A stretch of 64,000 nucleotides of DNA from CAVZBT01 sp963773605 (lineage in GTDB: Bacteria; Acidobacteriota; UBA6911). The notes under the pieces are model-generated. The model had not been told where the DNA came from and searched no databases. It saw nothing but the letters and a program-made list of their open reading frames with translations. Shown one piece after another: positions 61,333 to 64,000 of this stretch. Position 1 is the stretch's first letter. Each line of letters begins with the position of its first letter. The DNA lies in NCBI GenBank assembly GCA_963773605.1, contig CAVZBT010000005.1:62001-126000 (forward strand). The letters run 5' to 3'. Position numbers and translations under genes: made by a program.

Positions 61333-62655
61333 TTATCTGCGTGGGGGGGCGACCACGTAGGCGGTTGCGGGGCTCTCGTGACCGTCCCGGTCGACGGCTT
61401 TCACGCCGAAGGCCAGCTGGTCGATGGGCGTGTTCGCCATCGTGAACTCGCCGACGTTTCCTGCCCAGATCTCGCGTTCCCAATCGGGGGCGGTCGTTCC
61501 CCGCACGACGACCATGAAACCGGCGAGGTCCTGGGCCGGGTAAGGATAGGTCCAGCGCAGCACGGCGTCGTAGCCTGAACCCCGGCCCAATCCCGCGGGC
61601 CCGGGGGCCGTCACCGGCGGACGCGGCGCCAGGGCCAGTGCCGCCGCCGCCGCGGCGTTCAGCCGGGTCACCTTCGCGATGTACGGTACCGAGGTGTTGG
61701 CGAACGTATCGGCAGTGGAGTGCTGGTTCGCGTAGTGTTCTACCGGCGAAGTGAGTCGCACGCCCGCGTACCCGGCCTGGTTGAACGGGGTGTGGTCCCC
61801 GCCGCGGCCGAAGCGGTCGTACCTGAAGACCATGTCGACCCCGAACTCCGGGTAATACAGCTCCGCCGCGCGTTTGATGAAGCGGGCCAGCTGGCGGGAC
61901 GGCGAGTCGTCCGGGTCCTCCGAGAAGACGAGGATGCGCCGGTTTTCCATGACCCCGTTGCCGGCCCGGTCGCTCCCGATGATGTCGTTATTCAGGATGC
62001 CTTCGAGGGCGCGGTCCGAGGCCTTCAGCTCCTGCGCAAGCGCGCGGGCGCCGACGAGGCCCTGCTCCTCACCGGCGAACGCGGCAAACACGAGCGTCGC
62101 GTCGAACTCGTACTCGCTGAGCACGCGGGCGCACTCCATCGCGCACGCCGTGCCGCTGCCGTTGTCGGTCACCCCCGGGGCGGGGGCCTCGGCCGCCTTC
62201 GCCGGGTCGTCGCGCAGCCCGGGCGGGAGGCGCAGGTTGAGCGAATCGTAATGCCCCGCCACCAGGATCCACCGGTCGGGGTCCGACTTGCCGGGCAACA
62301 CCGCGAGCACGTTGCGAATCTCGACTTCTTTCCAGAGGCGCCCCTCTTTGGGGAGCAGGTGGGTATCGAAGCGGACCTGCAGCCGTGGGCTGTAGCCTTT
62401 CAGTTCATCGAAGATCCACTGCCGCGCGGCCCCCACGCCCCGGCCCGGCTGGTTCGGGTCCGACATCGTGTTGCGGGTCTCGAAGCTCTCCAGCTTCTTC
62501 AGGGTCGCCGCGATCCGGTCCTCGGAGATGGCGCGCACGACGTTCTGGATGGTGCGATCCGGCCGCCGGAGCGGCAGCGGGACAGACGGGTCCTGGCGGC
62601 CCAGGGCCGATCCGGCGAGCACGGCGACGAGCGCTATGGCGGCGAGCTTTGGCAT
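61333..62655 (-). CDS. Exported M28-family zinc metallopeptidase
   Basis: 440 residues. A Sec signal (PKLAAIALVAVLAGSALG) is followed by an N-terminal segment (VVRAISEDRIAATLKKLESF, FETRNT) typical of bacterial aminopeptidases of this group. Zinc ligands are in VAGHYDSLN, APGVTDNGSG, AGEEQGLVG and SPVEHYANQHSTAD. A C-terminal fibronectin-like domain from about 350 contains VLRWTYPYPAQDLAGFMVVV. ATG 62653-62655 has GAGGGA upstream. It would trim peptides in the periplasm and is divergent from another peptidase gene, a frequent pairing of secreted proteolysis functions. Confidence 0.9.
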   Translation of the reverse strand: MPKLAAIALVAVLAGSALGRQDPSVPLPLRRPDRTIQNVVRAISEDRIAATLKKLESFETRNTMSDPNQPGRGVGAARQWIFDELKGYSPRLQVRFDTHLLPKEGRLWKEVEIRNVLAVLPGKSDPDRWILVAGHYDSLNLRLPPGLRDDPAKAAEAPAPGVTDNGSGTACAMECARVLSEYEFDATLVFAAFAGEEQGLVGARALAQELKASDRALEGILNNDIIGSDRAGNGVMENRRILVFSEDPDDSPSRQLARFIKRAAELYYPEFGVDMVFRYDRFGRGGDHTPFNQAGYAGVRLTSPVEHYANQHSTADTFANTSVPYIAKVTRLNAAAAAALALAPRPPVTAPGPAGLGRGSGYDAVLRWTYPYPAQDLAGFMVVVRGTTAPDWEREIWAGNVGEFTMANTPIDQLAFGVKAVDRDGHESPATAYVVAPPRR

Positions 62656-62766
62656 GGCATCCCTCTTGGAGAACTGCTTCCGGGAGTGTAATCGAAATTC
62701 CTGATCGCCTGCTACGTTTATGGTAGGCTTTTTGAGCTTTGGATATTGCATTCCTCGGGAGGGCGC

Positions 62767-64000
62767 TTGTCTTCAAATCTTACTGTCCCCAGACTTGATT
62801 TCGAAAAATACAGGCTCAAGAACGGCCTGGAGGTGATCATCGTGGAGGATCACCGCCTGCCGCTGGTGGCAGTCAACCTCTGGTATCACGTGGGGCCCGC
62901 GAACGAGAGACCCGGCCTGACCGGGTTCGCCCACCTGTTCGAGCACATGATGTTCGAGGGCTCGCGGCACGTCCCCGAGGAGGGCCACTTCAGGCTGCTG
63001 GAAGCCGCCGGGGCCAGCGACATCAACGGCACCACGGACTTCGATCGGACGAACTATTTCGAGACGCTCCCGTCCAACCAGCTCGAGCTTGCCCTGTGGC
63101 TCGAGAGCGACCGCATGGGTTTTTTGCTGGACAGGCTCGATGCGGCGAACCTGGAAAACCAGCGCGACGTCGTGCGCAACGAGAGACGGCAGAGCGTGGA
63201 GGGGACGCCGTACGGGCTGGTCCAGGAGGGGCTGTTCCACCTCCTGTACCCAAGCGACCACCCCTATCACGCGTCGGTGATCGGGTCCCATGCCGACATC
63301 GAGGCCGCCCGGCTCGCGGACATCCGCGAGTTCTTCAAGCTGTATTACGCTCCGAACAACGCGAGCCTGGCGGTCGTGGGCGACCTGGACCGGGGAACCG
63401 CCAAAGATCTCATCGAAAAGTATTTTGACCCGATCCCCGCGGGCCCGCCCGTCCCGCCGGTCGAGTTGCGCACACCGCCGATCACCTCGGAGCGTCGGGC
63501 GGTCATTACGGACCGGGTCGAGCTGCCGCGCGTTTACATGGCCTGGATCACCGACCCGATCTTCAAGCCGGGCGACGCCGAATGCGACCTGATCGCACGC
63601 ATCCTGGGCGGCGGCAAATCCAGCCGGCTTTACAAACGCCTGGTGTACGACGACCGGATCGCGCAGGACGCCACCGCCATGCAGTACTCGCTCGCGCTCG
63701 GGTCCCTGTTCACCATCGAGGTGACCGCAAAGCCCGGCGTCACCCCCGAGCAAATCGAACGGACCACCGATGAGGAACTCGACAGGTTCGCCGCCGAGGG
63801 CCCCACCGAGCCGGAACTCGCCGGAGCCCGCAATACGATCCAGTCGGGCATAATCCGCGCCCTGGAGACGCTGGGCGGTTTCGGGGGCGTCGCGGACCGG
63901 CTGAACCAGTACAACCACTACCTGGGAAACCCCGGCTATCTCGCCACGGACATGGCGAGGTATGAGCAGGCAACCCCGGCGCGGTTGTCGGAGGTTGCGC
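62767..64000 (+). CDS. M16-family zinc metallopeptidase (insulinase-like), runs off the window
   Basis: 411 codons visible, open at the right edge. TTG 62767 follows GGGAGGG. RLKNGLEVIIVEDHRLPLVA and WYHVGPANERPGLTGFAHL lead to the inverted zinc site HLFEH (H56, E59, H60); the distal glutamate lies in the ENQRDVVRNERR region. LYYAPNNASLAVVGDLD and ILGGGKSSRLYKRLVYDD are further family blocks. There is no clear signal peptide, so either it starts further upstream or it is cytosolic; the upstream DNA offers no better start. The second M16 half is presumably beyond the edge. Confidence 0.9.
   Translation, partial: MSSNLTVPRLDFEKYRLKNGLEVIIVEDHRLPLVAVNLWYHVGPANERPGLTGFAHLFEHMMFEGSRHVPEEGHFRLLEAAGASDINGTTDFDRTNYFETLPSNQLELALWLESDRMGFLLDRLDAANLENQRDVVRNERRQSVEGTPYGLVQEGLFHLLYPSDHPYHASVIGSHADIEAARLADIREFFKLYYAPNNASLAVVGDLDRGTAKDLIEKYFDPIPAGPPVPPVELRTPPITSERRAVITDRVELPRVYMAWITDPIFKPGDAECDLIARILGGGKSSRLYKRLVYDDRIAQDATAMQYSLALGSLFTIEVTAKPGVTPEQIERTTDEELDRFAAEGPTEPELAGARNTIQSGIIRALETLGGFGGVADRLNQYNHYLGNPGYLATDMARYEQATPARLSEVA

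Overview
The window is high-GC DNA from a free-living, Gram-negative bacterium. It is most likely an Acidobacteriota member, probably uncultured. This is inference from gene content: two very large Oar-type TonB-dependent receptors with an N-terminal carboxypeptidase-regulatory-like domain, several Hanks-type Ser/Thr kinases fused to beta-propeller or TPR modules, Tat-exported Gfo/Idh/MocA-type oxidoreductases, and a dispersed palindromic intergenic repeat. Citrate synthase, YbaB and a serine tRNA are the housekeeping content. No rRNA operon or CRISPR array was seen.

Layout. 0-2.5 kb: a single-domain response regulator and a membrane-anchored decaheme cytochrome c whose frame is broken once. 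2.5-5.7 kb (minus): three overlapping genes for a PLP-dependent decarboxylase, an NAD-dependent sugar epimerase and a SAM methyltransferase. 5.8-6.4 kb: a 179-bp tandem repeat and an orphan Tat signal. 6.4-11.4 kb: prolyl oligopeptidase, an outer-membrane barrel, a frameshifted 5'-nucleotidase and YbaB. 11.7-18.8 kb: a candidate glycan-use locus (Tat-exported oxidoreductase, TonB receptor, two exported proteins of unknown function). 19.2-23.2 kb: methyltransferase, small exported proteins, a YdjM-like membrane protein, a decayed TPR gene and GDP-mannose 4,6-dehydratase. 23.3-32.9 kb (minus): a two-gene unit of a universal stress protein and a 2858-residue NdvB-type cyclic beta-glucan synthase. 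33.3-47 kb: three Ser/Thr kinases (two are tandem duplicates), a GNAT-MFS pair, a second TonB receptor and a cluster of gene fragments at 35.6-36.4 kb. 47.3-50 kb: a DUF5009-like acyltransferase and a neutral-ceramidase-like protein. 58.6-64 kb: core metabolism and peptidases again.

50.1-58.5 kb is accessory DNA ending at a tRNA-Ser(GGA) gene. It holds one intact, tightly coupled three-gene operon (CcbP-like protein, an all-alpha protein, and an MSEYQYYEF protein with a coiled-coil tail). Around it are broken or truncated genes: DUF4256, NUDIX, an IS21 IstA fragment, an HsdM C-terminus, a RadC JAB domain, and a nucleotidyltransferase with an amber codon next to an intact winged-helix partner. 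A 204-bp piece spanning the junction of the first two operon genes is present again 15.6 kb away at 36.15 kb. This operon and its relic are the best candidate here for an undescribed system; the NTase/winged-helix pair is second.

Several single-base frame breaks (decaheme cytochrome, 5'-nucleotidase at a G-run, DUF4256) could be assembly or sequencing errors; the truncated fragments cannot be explained that way.
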